Origin: Pseudomonas chlororaphis
GTDB lineage: Bacteria; Pseudomonadota; Gammaproteobacteria; Pseudomonadales; Pseudomonadaceae
Assembly: GCF_001921865.1 (NCBI RefSeq)
Contig: NZ_MSCT01000025.1
Span: 124,001 to 188,000, forward strand
DNA: 64,000 nt
Reading direction: 5' to 3'
A program made the position numbers and the translations under genes. The notes under the pieces are model-generated. The model made no database searches. It saw only the letters and a program-made list of their open reading frames with translations, and was not told the origin of the DNA. Of this stretch, positions 7,264 to 15,430 are shown one piece after another (within the stretch, counting starts at the first letter, position 1; every line of letters begins with the position of its first letter).

Positions 7264-8066
7264 TGAGCGCTTATTCCCTGAGGGGCCTGCACTGGTTCGC
7301 GGCGTTGAGCGCCGGGGCGACCCCGGTAGATGGTTTGCCCGCGTCGTTGCGGGTGGCGGACGGCACGCTGGGCGAACAGCCGGCGCGCTTTATCGCGGTG
7401 GTCGCCGACCCGGCCAACCCTTTCGTCCGGGCGCGTAAAGGCGAGGTCGGCCTGTTGGAAGGCTGGGGTCTGGCCAAGGCGGTGGACGAGGCGATCGAAG
7501 CCGATCGCGAGCAGAGCGCCAAGCGCGCATTGATCGCCATCGTCGATGTGCCGAGCCAGGCCTATGGGCGGCGCGAAGAAGCCCTGGGTATCCACCAGGC
7601 CTTGGCCGCGGCCGCCGACAGTTATGCCCGGGCACGGCTGGCCGGGCATCCGGTGATCGGTCTGCTGGTGGGCAAGGCCATGTCCGGGGCCTTCCTGGCC
7701 CACGGCTACCAGGCCAATCGCCTGATCGCCCTGCGCGACCCGGGGGTGATGGTGCATGCCATGGGCAAGGCCTCGGCGGCGCGGGTCACCCTGCGCAGCG
7801 TCGAGGAACTGGAAGCCCTGGCCGCCAGCGTGCCGCCCATGGCCTACGACATTGACAGCTACGCCAGCCTTGGCCTGCTCTGGGAGACCCTGGAGGTCAG
7901 CCGGATCGAACAGCCGAGCGCGGACGATCTGGCCCGGGTGCGGCAGTGCCTGAGCCAGGCGATTGCCGATGTGCGGGCCCATGGCCGCGACCTGTCGAGC
8001 CGCCTGGGCGCCAGCAACCGCGGCGCTTCCAGCCGCGTCCGCCAGTTGTTGCGCGAGCAATGGTGA
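7263..8066 (+). CDS. mdcE: Malonate decarboxylase gamma subunit (co-decarboxylase)
   Basis: The 267-residue protein pairs with MdcD to form the malonyl-S-ACP decarboxylase. It shows the family segments DVPSQAYGRREEALGIHQ and GLLVGKAMSGAFLAHGYQ. The start codon overlaps the mdcD stop, and the last bases overlap the start of mdcG. Biotin-dependent malonate decarboxylases use different subunits, so this gene helps define the system as the biotin-independent, Klebsiella/Pseudomonas type. Confidence 0.95.
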   Translation: MSAYSLRGLHWFAALSAGATPVDGLPASLRVADGTLGEQPARFIAVVADPANPFVRARKGEVGLLEGWGLAKAVDEAIEADREQSAKRALIAIVDVPSQAYGRREEALGIHQALAAAADSYARARLAGHPVIGLLVGKAMSGAFLAHGYQANRLIALRDPGVMVHAMGKASAARVTLRSVEELEALAASVPPMAYDIDSYASLGLLWETLEVSRIEQPSADDLARVRQCLSQAIADVRAHGRDLSSRLGASNRGASSRVRQLLREQW

Positions 8067-8692
8067 GCGCCCTGCATGGCACCTTGTTGCCCCATGACCT
8101 GCTCTGGGGCCTGACCCCGGGGCAGTTGCCCGCCGAGGTCCCGGCCTGGGCGGTGGCGGCCATGGCCGCGGGGCAGCCGGTGGTGGTGCGCCGCGCGCTG
8201 ACCGCGCCGGGGCAGGTGGCGGTGGGCGTGCGCGGCGCGTTGCGCGAGCAGCGTTATGCAACGCTGATGGCGGTGGCGGACATCCAGCGTCGGGTGCGGC
8301 CGGAAGACCTGTGCCATGTCGAGTCGGATCGTGGCTGGCCGGCGCTGCAAGCACTGGCTCAACTCCGCGCGTCGCTGGATAGCGGCAGCTGGACCTGGGG
8401 TGTCAGCGGCAGTGCCGGTTTCGAACTGGCCAGCGGTGTGCCGGCGTTGCATCAAGCCAGCGACCTGGACCTGATCCTGCGCACCGAACAGCCCATGAGC
8501 CGGGAGCAAGCCCGGACATTGCTGGCATTGCTTGACGGCGCCGCCTGCCCGGTGGACATGCAATTGCAGGTGCCCAATGGCGCCGTGGCCCTGCGCGAGT
8601 GGGCCGGCGCTTCGCCCCGGGTACTGCTGAAAAGCGCCAGCGGCGCGCGGCTGGTCGACGACCCGTGGCAAGCCCTGGAGCAGGTGGCGTGA
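8060..8692 (+). CDS. mdcG: Malonate decarboxylase holo-ACP synthase (phosphoribosyl-dephospho-CoA transferase)
   Basis: MdcG moves the phosphoribosyl-dephospho-CoA group onto the serine of MdcC, activating the carrier. The 210-residue product begins MVSALHGTLLPHDLLWG; a GTG one codon later is an equally possible start. The HQASDLDLILRTE segment fits the nucleotidyltransferase fold of the family. The gene overlaps mdcE by 7 bases and mdcH by 4 bases. Confidence 0.93.
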   Translation: MVSALHGTLLPHDLLWGLTPGQLPAEVPAWAVAAMAAGQPVVVRRALTAPGQVAVGVRGALREQRYATLMAVADIQRRVRPEDLCHVESDRGWPALQALAQLRASLDSGSWTWGVSGSAGFELASGVPALHQASDLDLILRTEQPMSREQARTLLALLDGAACPVDMQLQVPNGAVALREWAGASPRVLLKSASGARLVDDPWQALEQVA

Positions 8693-9624
8693 GCAGCCTG
8701 CTGGTATTTCCGGGCCAGGGCGCGCAGCAGCCGGGGATGCTCCATCGCCTGCCGCCCAGCGCCGTGGCGCAGGCCTGCCTGCAACAGGCCAGCGAAGTGT
8801 TGGGCGAGGATGCCCTGGGCCTGGATACGCCCGCGGCCCTCGCCAGCACCCGTGCCGTGCAGTTGTGCCTGCTGATCGCTGGCGTGGCCAATGCCCGGGT
8901 GCTGCTGGAAAACGGGGCGCAGGCGGATTACGTGGCCGGCCTGTCGATTGGTGCCTACCCGGCTGCGGTGGTGGCTGGGGCGTTGGATTTCAGCGATGCG
9001 CTGCGTCTGGTCAGCCTGCGCGGCGAACTGATGCAGCAGGCCTATCCCCAGGGATATGGCATGACCGCGATCATCGGCCTGGAGTTGGCGGCGGTGGAGG
9101 CTTTACTGGCGCGGGTGCACAGCCCGGAGAACCCGGTGTACCTGGCCAATATCAATGCCGACAGCCAGGTGGTGATCGCCGGCAGCGAAGCGGCCATGGC
9201 CCAGGTCGCCGAGCTGGCCCGGGGCTGCGGGGTCGGTGTGGCCAAGCGCCTGGCGGTCAGCGTGCCGTCCCATTGCCCGCTGCTGGAGCAACCGGCCCGG
9301 GCCTTGGCCGAGGCCTTCGCCGGGGTGACCTTGCAGCCGCCGCGCCTGGGCTATCTCAGCGGCAGCCGGGCCCGGCCGTTGCGCACCCCGGAGCAACTGC
9401 GCGACGACCTGGCCTTCAACATGTGCCGGGTGGTGGATTGGCGCGGCACCGTGCAAAGCGCCTACGAGCGCGGCGTGCGGTTGCAGATCGAGCTGCCGCC
9501 CGGCGCGGTGCTCACGGGCCTGGCGCGCCGGGTGTTCGAGCAAGGCACCGTGATTGCCTGCGACGGCGCCCGGCTCGACACCTTGCAAGCGCTGCTGCGT
9601 GAGGAGGGAAGCCGCCGACCCTAG
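8689..9624 (+). CDS. mdcH: Malonyl-CoA acyltransferase, malonate decarboxylase epsilon subunit
   Basis: This FabD-like acyltransferase loads the first malonyl group from malonyl-CoA onto the MdcC carrier. Motifs include FPGQGAQQPGM near the N-terminus and the nucleophile GLSIGAYPAAVVAG with Ser in GxSxG. The GTG start at 8689 overlaps the mdcG stop (GTGA) and gives (M)SSLLVFPGQGAQ, the expected N-terminus; the longer frame from 8599 would run through mdcG. The product has 311 residues. It is the last decarboxylase gene before the transporter pair madLM. Confidence 0.94.
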   Translation: MSSLLVFPGQGAQQPGMLHRLPPSAVAQACLQQASEVLGEDALGLDTPAALASTRAVQLCLLIAGVANARVLLENGAQADYVAGLSIGAYPAAVVAGALDFSDALRLVSLRGELMQQAYPQGYGMTAIIGLELAAVEALLARVHSPENPVYLANINADSQVVIAGSEAAMAQVAELARGCGVGVAKRLAVSVPSHCPLLEQPARALAEAFAGVTLQPPRLGYLSGSRARPLRTPEQLRDDLAFNMCRVVDWRGTVQSAYERGVRLQIELPPGAVLTGLARRVFEQGTVIACDGARLDTLQALLREEGSRRP

Positions 9625-9690
9625 ACACCGACTCAAGCTGGCGAAGCACAAAAACAACAACTTCGACGATGCACTTTGAGGATTACAACA

Positions 9691-10107
9691 ATGATTATCT
9701 ACGGTGTGGCGCTGCTGGCGATCTGTACGCTGGCAGGGGTGATTATCGGTGACATGCTCGGCGTGCTGCTGGGGGTGAAGTCCAACGTCGGCGGCGTGGG
9801 CATCGCGATGATCCTGTTGATCTGCGCGCGTTTGTGGATGCAAAAGCGCGGCGGCATGACCAAGGACTGCGAGATGGGCGTCGGCTTCTGGGGCGCCATG
9901 TACATCCCGGTGGTGGTGGCCATGGCCGCGCAACAGAACGTGGTCACCGCCCTGCGCGGCGGCCCGGTGGCGGTGCTGGCGGCCATCGGTTCGGTGCTGC
10001 TCTGCGGCTGCACCATCGCCCTGATCAGCCGTACCCACAAAGGCGAACCGTTGCCGGACGAGCCGGACGGTGCCGCTCCCGATGCCGCGCCGGCAGGGGG
10101 ACGCTGA
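9691..10107 (+). CDS. madL: Malonate transporter subunit MadL
   Basis: The 138-residue, strongly hydrophobic protein has about four membrane segments and is the small subunit of the MadLM malonate:cation symporter in the inner membrane. The start ATG at 9691 yields MIIYGVALLAICTLAG, a normal MadL N-terminus. It follows mdcH after 66 bases, the largest gap in the operon, and is followed by madM after one base. The C-terminal tail is polar (GEPLPDEPDG), as expected for the cytosolic end. Confidence 0.93.
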   Translation: MIIYGVALLAICTLAGVIIGDMLGVLLGVKSNVGGVGIAMILLICARLWMQKRGGMTKDCEMGVGFWGAMYIPVVVAMAAQQNVVTALRGGPVAVLAAIGSVLLCGCTIALISRTHKGEPLPDEPDGAAPDAAPAGGR

Positions 10108-10108
10108 T

Positions 10109-10873
10109 ATGTGGGACCTGATCGAGAAAGGCCTGGAACACAACGGGTTGGTCACCGCCTTCGCCTTCGTCGGCGTGATCATGTGGATTTCGGTGCTGCT
10201 GTCCAAGCGCCTGACCTTCGGCCGGGTGCACGGCTCGGCCATCGCCATCGTCATCGGCCTGGTATTGGCCTGGGTCGGCGGTACGCTCACCGGCGGGCAA
10301 AAGGGCTTGGCGGACCTGGCGCTGTTTTCCGGGATCGGCCTGATGGGCGGCGCCATGCTGCGCGACTTCGCAATTGTCGCCACGGCCTTCGAGGTACAGG
10401 CCACCGAGGCGCGCAAGGCCGGAATGATCGGCGCCATCGCATTGCTGCTGGGCACGGTGCTGCCGTTCATCGTGGGCGCGAGCATCGCCTGGGCCTTCGG
10501 TTACCGCGACGCGGTGAGCATGACCACCATCGGCGCCGGCGCGGTGACCTATATCGTCGGTCCGGTGACCGGCGCGGCGATTGGCGCCAGTTCCGATGTG
10601 GTGGCGCTGTCCATCGCCACCGGGCTGATCAAGGCGATCCTGGTGATGGTCGGCACGCCCATGGCGGCGCGCTGGATGGGCCTGGACAACCCGCGCTCGG
10701 CGATGGTCTTCGGCGGCCTGGCCGGCACCGTCAGCGGCGTGACCGCGGGGCTGGCGGCGACCGACCGGCGCCTGGTGCCTTATGGCGCGCTGACCGCGAC
10801 CTTCCATACCGGGCTGGGGTGCCTGCTTGGGCCTTCGTTGTTGTTTTTCATCGTGCGTGGGTTGGTGGGCTAG
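10109..10873 (+). CDS. madM: Malonate transporter subunit MadM
   Basis: This 254-residue membrane protein with about seven hydrophobic segments is the larger subunit of the MadLM malonate importer. The start at 10109 sits one base after the madL stop. Its C-terminal half (FGGLAGTVSGVTAGLAATDR) is glycine- and alanine-rich as in other MadM proteins. It is the last gene of the operon; a REP pair follows and the regulator mdcR converges from the other strand. Confidence 0.93.
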   Translation: MWDLIEKGLEHNGLVTAFAFVGVIMWISVLLSKRLTFGRVHGSAIAIVIGLVLAWVGGTLTGGQKGLADLALFSGIGLMGGAMLRDFAIVATAFEVQATEARKAGMIGAIALLLGTVLPFIVGASIAWAFGYRDAVSMTTIGAGAVTYIVGPVTGAAIGASSDVVALSIATGLIKAILVMVGTPMAARWMGLDNPRSAMVFGGLAGTVSGVTAGLAATDRRLVPYGALTATFHTGLGCLLGPSLLFFIVRGLVG

Positions 10874-10888
10874 GGCCTTCTGGCCTTA

Positions 10889-10950
10889 TCGCGAGCAAGC
10901 TCGCTCCTACAGACGCCGTGTACCTTGTAGGAGCGAGCTTGCTCGCGATG
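10889..10950. repeat. Inverted REP pair between madM and mdcR
   Basis: Two REP copies face each other (ATCGCGAGCAAGCTCGCTCC, then the reverse form) around a short spacer in the convergent gap, and could form one long hairpin. They may limit read-through between the mdc operon and mdcR. Confidence 0.9.
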
Positions 10951-10956
10951 GCGTCC

Positions 10957-11868
10957 TCATGACCCGCGCGAATACATCCGGCATTCCGCCAACAGCGCCA
11001 ACAGGTTCGGATCGCGTTCCTTGGCCTTGAGAAACACCACGCCGATATGCTGTTGCAGGCGGTAGCGCGCCTGCAGCGGAATCAGCTTCACGCGGTTTTC
11101 GTACACCGCCGCGATCCTTCCCGGCAGCAAGGCATAGCCCACCCCCGAGCTGACCATGCTCAGCAGGGTGAAGATGTCGTTGACCTGCATCGCCACCTTC
11201 GGCTCGAAGCCTGCCTGCTTGAACACCCGCACCCCGTCCTGGTGGGTGGCGAAACCCTGGGTCAGGGTGATGAAGGTCGCGTCGCGCACGTCGCTGAGGT
11301 CGACTTCGGCCTGCTGGGCGAACGGCGAGTCGGCGGGCGTCGCCAGGAAGATATCGTCGGAGAACAGCGGGATCTGCTCGCAGTCCGGGTCGCTGACGCT
11401 GTCGTCCAGCGACACCAGGATCGCGTCGACTTCCATGTTCTTGAGCTTGTACAGCAGGTCGATGTTGGAGCCCAGGATCAGGTCGATGTTCAGCTCGCTG
11501 CGGCGCAGCTTCAGGCCCATGATCAGCTGCGGCACGGTCTTCACCGTCAGCGAATACAGGGAGCCGAGCTTGAAGCGCTCCGCCGAGAACCCGGCGGCTT
11601 CGCGGGTCAGGCGCACGCTTTCGACCACGTCCTGGATCAGCTTCTGCGCCCGCTCTTCCAGGACGAAGGCGCTTTCCAGTGGCGTCAGGTTGCGCCCTTC
11701 ATGCTTGAACAGCGGGCAGCGCAGGGCGCTTTCCAGGGAGTGGATGGCCCGGTGCACGCTGACATTGCTGGTCTGCAACTCGGCGGCGGCGCGGGCCAGG
11801 TTGCCGGTGCGCATGAAGGCGAGAAACACTTCGAGCTTTTTCAGGGTCAACTCTTCGTCGATCAGCAT
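10957..11868 (-). CDS. mdcR: LysR-type regulator of malonate utilisation
   Basis: The LysR-family activator has an N-terminal winged helix-turn-helix (LEVFLAFMRTGNLARAAAEL) and a periplasmic-binding-like effector domain. Its place right after madLM and its sequence fit MdcR, which activates the mdc genes in response to malonate. The ATG at 11868 has AAGAG eight bases upstream and gives 303 residues; a GTG three codons earlier (11877) is less well supported. Unlike many LysR genes it is convergent with, not divergent from, its target operon. Confidence 0.9.
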   Translation of the reverse strand: MLIDEELTLKKLEVFLAFMRTGNLARAAAELQTSNVSVHRAIHSLESALRCPLFKHEGRNLTPLESAFVLEERAQKLIQDVVESVRLTREAAGFSAERFKLGSLYSLTVKTVPQLIMGLKLRRSELNIDLILGSNIDLLYKLKNMEVDAILVSLDDSVSDPDCEQIPLFSDDIFLATPADSPFAQQAEVDLSDVRDATFITLTQGFATHQDGVRVFKQAGFEPKVAMQVNDIFTLLSMVSSGVGYALLPGRIAAVYENRVKLIPLQARYRLQQHIGVVFLKAKERDPNLLALLAECRMYSRGS

Positions 11869-12019
11869 GGTCGGCACTCTTGGTCGAATGGTTCGATTGT
11901 GCCTGCCGGGTCATGACTTGGCTGGAGGTTTTTTCGTCCATACCTTATTCGGAAACATTGCGCTTGCAGGCTACAGGCCTGAGCCTTGCGCAGATTTCGC
12001 CTTGGGAGGTGAGTGGCAC

Positions 12020-12637
12020 ATGTATCACGGGGAACGACTCAACGCCTGGACGCACCTGGTCGGCGCGGTGGCGGCGCTGGTCGGGGGGATCTGGTTGGTG
12101 GTGCTGGCCAGCCTCGACGGCAGCCCGTGGAAGATCGTCAGCGTGGCGATCTACGGCTTCACCCTGCTGGTGCTGTACAGCGCCTCGACCGTGTACCACA
12201 GCGTGCGCGGGCGAGCGAAGAACATCATGCAGAAGGTCGACCACTTCTCCATCTACCTGCTGATCGCCGGCAGCTACACGCCGTTCTGCCTGGTGACCCT
12301 GCGCGGGCCCTGGGGCTGGACGCTGTTCGGGATCGTCTGGGGGCTGGCGCTGATCGGCATCTTGCAGGAAATCAAGCCGCGCTCCGAGGCGCGCATCCTG
12401 TCCATCGTGATTTACGCGGTCATGGGCTGGATCGTGCTGGTGGCGGTCAAGCCCCTGCTGGCGGCCCTGGGCACGGCCGGCTTCACCTGGCTGGCCATGG
12501 GTGGGGTGCTCTACACCGTCGGCATCGTCTTCTTTGCCCTCGACAGCCGTTTGCGCCACGCCCATGGGATCTGGCACCTGTTTGTGATCGCCGGCAGTCT
12601 GTTGCACTTCGTGGCGATCTTCTTTTACGTGTTGTGA
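12020..12637 (+). CDS. trhA: Haemolysin III family (TrhA/YqfA-like) membrane protein
   Basis: The 205-residue protein has about seven membrane segments and family-type motifs: His at YHGERLNAWTHLVG, SASTVYHSV, the KVDHFSIYLLIAGSYTPF block and HAHGIWHLFV near the C-terminus. These conserved polar residues suggest a metal-dependent intramembrane hydrolase related to PAQR proteins; in bacteria a role in membrane-fluidity control has been proposed. The start at 12020 has a strong GGAGGTGAG site six bases upstream, ruling out the much longer frame that begins at 11156. Confidence 0.9.
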   Translation: MYHGERLNAWTHLVGAVAALVGGIWLVVLASLDGSPWKIVSVAIYGFTLLVLYSASTVYHSVRGRAKNIMQKVDHFSIYLLIAGSYTPFCLVTLRGPWGWTLFGIVWGLALIGILQEIKPRSEARILSIVIYAVMGWIVLVAVKPLLAALGTAGFTWLAMGGVLYTVGIVFFALDSRLRHAHGIWHLFVIAGSLLHFVAIFFYVL

Positions 12638-12657
12638 TCGGGAACCGCGTCATCGTT

Positions 12658-12745
12658 CATCGCGGGCAAGCCTCGTTCCTACAGGTGCGGCGCAGGTCCT
12701 GACGTTTCGCGTGCTTCTGTAGGAGCGAAGCTTGCTCGCGATGAC
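12658..12745. repeat. Two REP-type repeats, inverted
   Basis: A diverged copy (CGCGGGCAAGCCTCGTTCC) is followed by an inverted copy with an extra A (GTAGGAGCGAAGCTTGCTCG). They fill the convergent gap between the trhA-like gene and the LysR gene. Confidence 0.85.
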
Positions 12746-12761
12746 GTCCTGACAGGCAACC

Positions 12762-13676
12762 TCAATCTGCGGCCATCAACCGATCCAGCTGCTCCTGCGC
12801 CTGTTTGGCGAAGATCTCCAGCAGGCTGCTCAAGGTGTGCGGCAGCGCCTCGGCGGCGCGGGTCACGGCGTACAGGGTGATCGGCAGCGCGGGCATCAGC
12901 GGGCGGATCGCGGTGCTGGCGGGGGAGGCGCCGAGGGCGGTGAACGGGTCGATCACCGCCAGCCCGGCCCCGGATTCGACCATGGCCCGGGCCAGGGAAT
13001 AGGTCTGCACGGCAATGCCGACCCGCGGCGCCGGTTCCACGGCTTTCAGGTAACCGTCGAGTTTCGCCGCCAGCGGGTCGGCGCTGGACAGGCCGATCAG
13101 CGGCGCGCCCGCCAGTTCCTGCAACGGCAGCGGCGTGCCCCTGGCAGCGTGCGGCCAGTAGTCCAGCGGCGCCAGCGCCACCAGCACGCCGCGAGCCAGG
13201 GCCTGGGCGGTCAGCCCCGGATGGTCCGGGCGTTGCAGGGTCAGGGCGACGTCGATCTCGCGCATCAGCAGGTTCTGCACCAGTTCGCGGCTGTGGGCGC
13301 TGGACAGCTCGCAGACGATATCCGGGTAGCGCCGGGTCCACTGGTGGATGGCCGGCGGCAACAGCGACAGGGCCAGCGCCGGCGTGGCGCCGATGCGCAG
13401 GCTGTGGCCCGGCTCGCGGCGCAGGCTCTGGGCCAGGCGCCGCACCCCTTGCAGGCTTTCGCTGACCTTGTCGACCTCACGCTCCAGCTCCAGGGCCTCG
13501 GGAGTGGCCTGCAACTTGCCCTTGACCCGCAGGAACAGCGGGAAGCCCAGTTGCTGCTCGGCGTGTTGCAAGACCTTGGTCACCGCCGGTTGGGAGACGT
13601 GGAGCAATTGAGCGGCGCCGCTGACCGAGCCGGTCTGGCGGATGGCCTGGAAAATCTCGATATGGCGCAGTCGCAT
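12762..13676 (-). CDS. LysR-type regulator divergent from the D-amino-acid dehydrogenase cluster
   Basis: This LysR regulator has an N-terminal helix-turn-helix (IRQTGSVSGAAQLLHVSQPA) and a substrate-binding-like domain. The start MRLRHIEIF at 13676 is the family norm; the frame reaches further upstream to 13721 but without a matching family N-terminus. The gene is divergent from the dadA-like/ridA/binding-protein genes, 107 bases apart, so it very likely controls them. The effector is probably an amino acid or its keto acid, which is inference from context. Confidence 0.88.
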   Translation of the reverse strand: MRLRHIEIFQAIRQTGSVSGAAQLLHVSQPAVTKVLQHAEQQLGFPLFLRVKGKLQATPEALELEREVDKVSESLQGVRRLAQSLRREPGHSLRIGATPALALSLLPPAIHQWTRRYPDIVCELSSAHSRELVQNLLMREIDVALTLQRPDHPGLTAQALARGVLVALAPLDYWPHAARGTPLPLQELAGAPLIGLSSADPLAAKLDGYLKAVEPAPRVGIAVQTYSLARAMVESGAGLAVIDPFTALGASPASTAIRPLMPALPITLYAVTRAAEALPHTLSSLLEIFAKQAQEQLDRLMAAD

Positions 13677-13684
13677 GATCAGTC

Positions 13685-13701
13685 CATAACCTTTGTTTAT
13701 G
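13685..13701. promoter_or_regulatory. Candidate LysR operator in the divergent gap
   Basis: CATAA (13685-13689) and TTATG (13697-13701) form a 17-base imperfect palindrome directly upstream of the LysR start, in a short AT-rich patch. Position and symmetry fit a LysR binding site serving both directions. Confidence 0.4.
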
Positions 13702-13783
13702 GGTGGCTCATCTTTATTCATTGTCCCGCGCCTGTCATCTGCTCCTAACCTGAAGCCCGCTCAACACCGGTTTAAGGACTGAC

Positions 13784-15025
13784 ATGGCACAGCGGGTTTG
13801 CATCATCGGCGGCGGGGTCATTGGCCTCGCCAGCGCCTATGCCCTGGTTCGCGAGGGGTTCGAGGTCAGCCTGGTGGAGGCGCGGGAGTCCTTCGCCAGC
13901 CAGACCAGCTTCGCCAACGGCGGCCAGCTGTCGTACCGCTATGTGGCGCCGCTGGCCGATGCCGGCGTGCCCTGGCAGGCCCTGGGCTGGATGCTGCGTG
14001 GCGACTCGCCGCTCAAGCTGCGCCCGCGCCTGGACCCGGCGCAATGGCGATGGCTGGCCGGGTTCCTGGCGGCCTGCCGCGGTTCGGTCAACCGACGCAA
14101 CGGTGCCCATCTGCTGCGCCTGGCGCTGTTGAGCCAGGCCACCTTGCAGCGCTGGCGCGACGAGGACGGCCTGGACGGTTTCCACTGGCGGCGCAACGGC
14201 AAGCTGGTGACTTTCCGCGAAACCGCCAGCTTCGAGCATGCCCGTCAGGGCCTGGCCGACCCGCGCCAGCAGCAGGTGTTGTCCGCCGGTGAATGCGTGC
14301 ATCTGGAGCCGACCCTTGGCGGCGCGCCCTTCGTCGGCGGCATCTTCACCCCGGACGAAGAAGTGGCCGACTGCCACGCCTTCTGCCAGCAGCTGGTGGC
14401 GCGGCTGCACGCTTCCGGGCGCTGCCAGCTATTGGCGGGGCGCCAGGTCACGGGCATTCGCCAAGCGAACGGCCAGGTGCAGGCTATCGAGCTGGGCGAC
14501 GAGGTACTGGCGGTGGATCAGCTGATCCTCGCCGCTGGCCATCGCAGCGGCGAACTGGCCTTGCCCGGCCTGAAGCTGCCGCTGTACCCGCTCAAGGGCT
14601 ACAGCCTCAGCGTGCCGATCGGCGCGGGGCACCGGGCGCCGGACATCAGCATCACCGACTACAACCGCAAGATCGTCTACGCGCGGATCGGCCAGCAGCT
14701 GCGGGTGGCGGCCATGGTCGATATCGTCGGCTTCGACCCGGCCCTGGACCCCAAGCGCCTGGCCCTGATGCAGCGCCAGGCCCGGGAAACCTTTGGCAAC
14801 GCCGGCGATTACGACGCCGCCGTCGAATGGGCCGGCATGCGCCCGGCGACCCCCAGCGGCGTGCCGCTGATCGGCGCCAGCGGTTTTCGCAACCTGTGGC
14901 TCAACCTCGGCCATGGCGCCCTGGGTTTCACCCTGGCTTGCGGCAGCGGGCGCCTGTTGGCCGAGCTGATCGGCCAGCGCCGGCCTTCCATCGACATGCA
15001 GGGCCTCGCGCCCCATGCCGCCTGA
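13784..15025 (+). CDS. FAD-dependent D-amino acid dehydrogenase (DadA-like)
   Basis: The 413-residue flavoprotein of the DAO/DadA family opens with the Rossmann FAD motif CIIGGGVIGLASAYAL and closes with the family block GMRPATPSGVPLIGAS and NLGHGALGFTLACGSG. It should oxidise D-amino acids to keto acids, passing electrons to the respiratory chain. AAGGA five bases before the ATG supports the start. The next genes encode RidA, which removes the reactive imine product, and an amino-acid-binding protein, which supports the role. It is probably a paralogue of the DadA used for alanine, which is normally next to dadX; no alanine racemase is present here, so substrate choice is open. Confidence 0.88.
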   Translation: MAQRVCIIGGGVIGLASAYALVREGFEVSLVEARESFASQTSFANGGQLSYRYVAPLADAGVPWQALGWMLRGDSPLKLRPRLDPAQWRWLAGFLAACRGSVNRRNGAHLLRLALLSQATLQRWRDEDGLDGFHWRRNGKLVTFRETASFEHARQGLADPRQQQVLSAGECVHLEPTLGGAPFVGGIFTPDEEVADCHAFCQQLVARLHASGRCQLLAGRQVTGIRQANGQVQAIELGDEVLAVDQLILAAGHRSGELALPGLKLPLYPLKGYSLSVPIGAGHRAPDISITDYNRKIVYARIGQQLRVAAMVDIVGFDPALDPKRLALMQRQARETFGNAGDYDAAVEWAGMRPATPSGVPLIGASGFRNLWLNLGHGALGFTLACGSGRLLAELIGQRRPSIDMQGLAPHAA

Positions 15026-15052
15026 CTTTTTCTGCGTACAAGGAGCGGTTCC

Positions 15053-15403
15053 ATGACTATCCAGCGTCTTCACACCAACGAGCGTCTCAGCGGCGTCGTG
15101 AGCTTTGCCGAGCTGGTGTTTCTGTCCGGCCAAGTGCCGGGTTCGGCCACGGATGCGGCGGGCCAGACCCGCGAAGTGCTGGCCAAGATCGATGCCTTGC
15201 TGGCCGAGGCCGGCAGCGACAAGGATCATCTGCTCAGCGCGACTATTTACCTGAAAGACATCCAGCAGGATTTCGCGGCGATGAACGAGGTCTGGTCGGC
15301 CTGGCTGTCGCCCGGGCAGGCGCCGAGCCGCACCACGGTGCAGGCCGCGCTGGCGCGCCCGGAAATATTGGTGGAAATCACCGTCATCGCGGTTCGCCGC
15401 TAA
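15053..15403 (+). CDS. RidA family enamine/imine deaminase
   Basis: The 116-residue protein belongs to the RidA/YjgF family, which hydrolyses reactive enamines and imines released by amino-acid oxidising enzymes. The conserved Arg near the C-terminus (SRTTVQAALARPEILVEI) and VFLSGQVPG are visible. AAGGAG lies seven bases before the ATG, and the gene follows the dehydrogenase after 27 bases, clearly in one operon. The pairing of an imine-making oxidase with RidA is biochemically sensible. Confidence 0.92.
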   Translation: MTIQRLHTNERLSGVVSFAELVFLSGQVPGSATDAAGQTREVLAKIDALLAEAGSDKDHLLSATIYLKDIQQDFAAMNEVWSAWLSPGQAPSRTTVQAALARPEILVEITVIAVRR

Positions 15404-15430
15404 CGCCTTCACCCACAACGGAGAATAACA

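Noticed and set aside
11156..12019. Upstream extension of the haemolysin III-like frame
   Set aside because: It runs antisense to mdcR; the strong GGAGGTGAG site before 12020 marks the true start.
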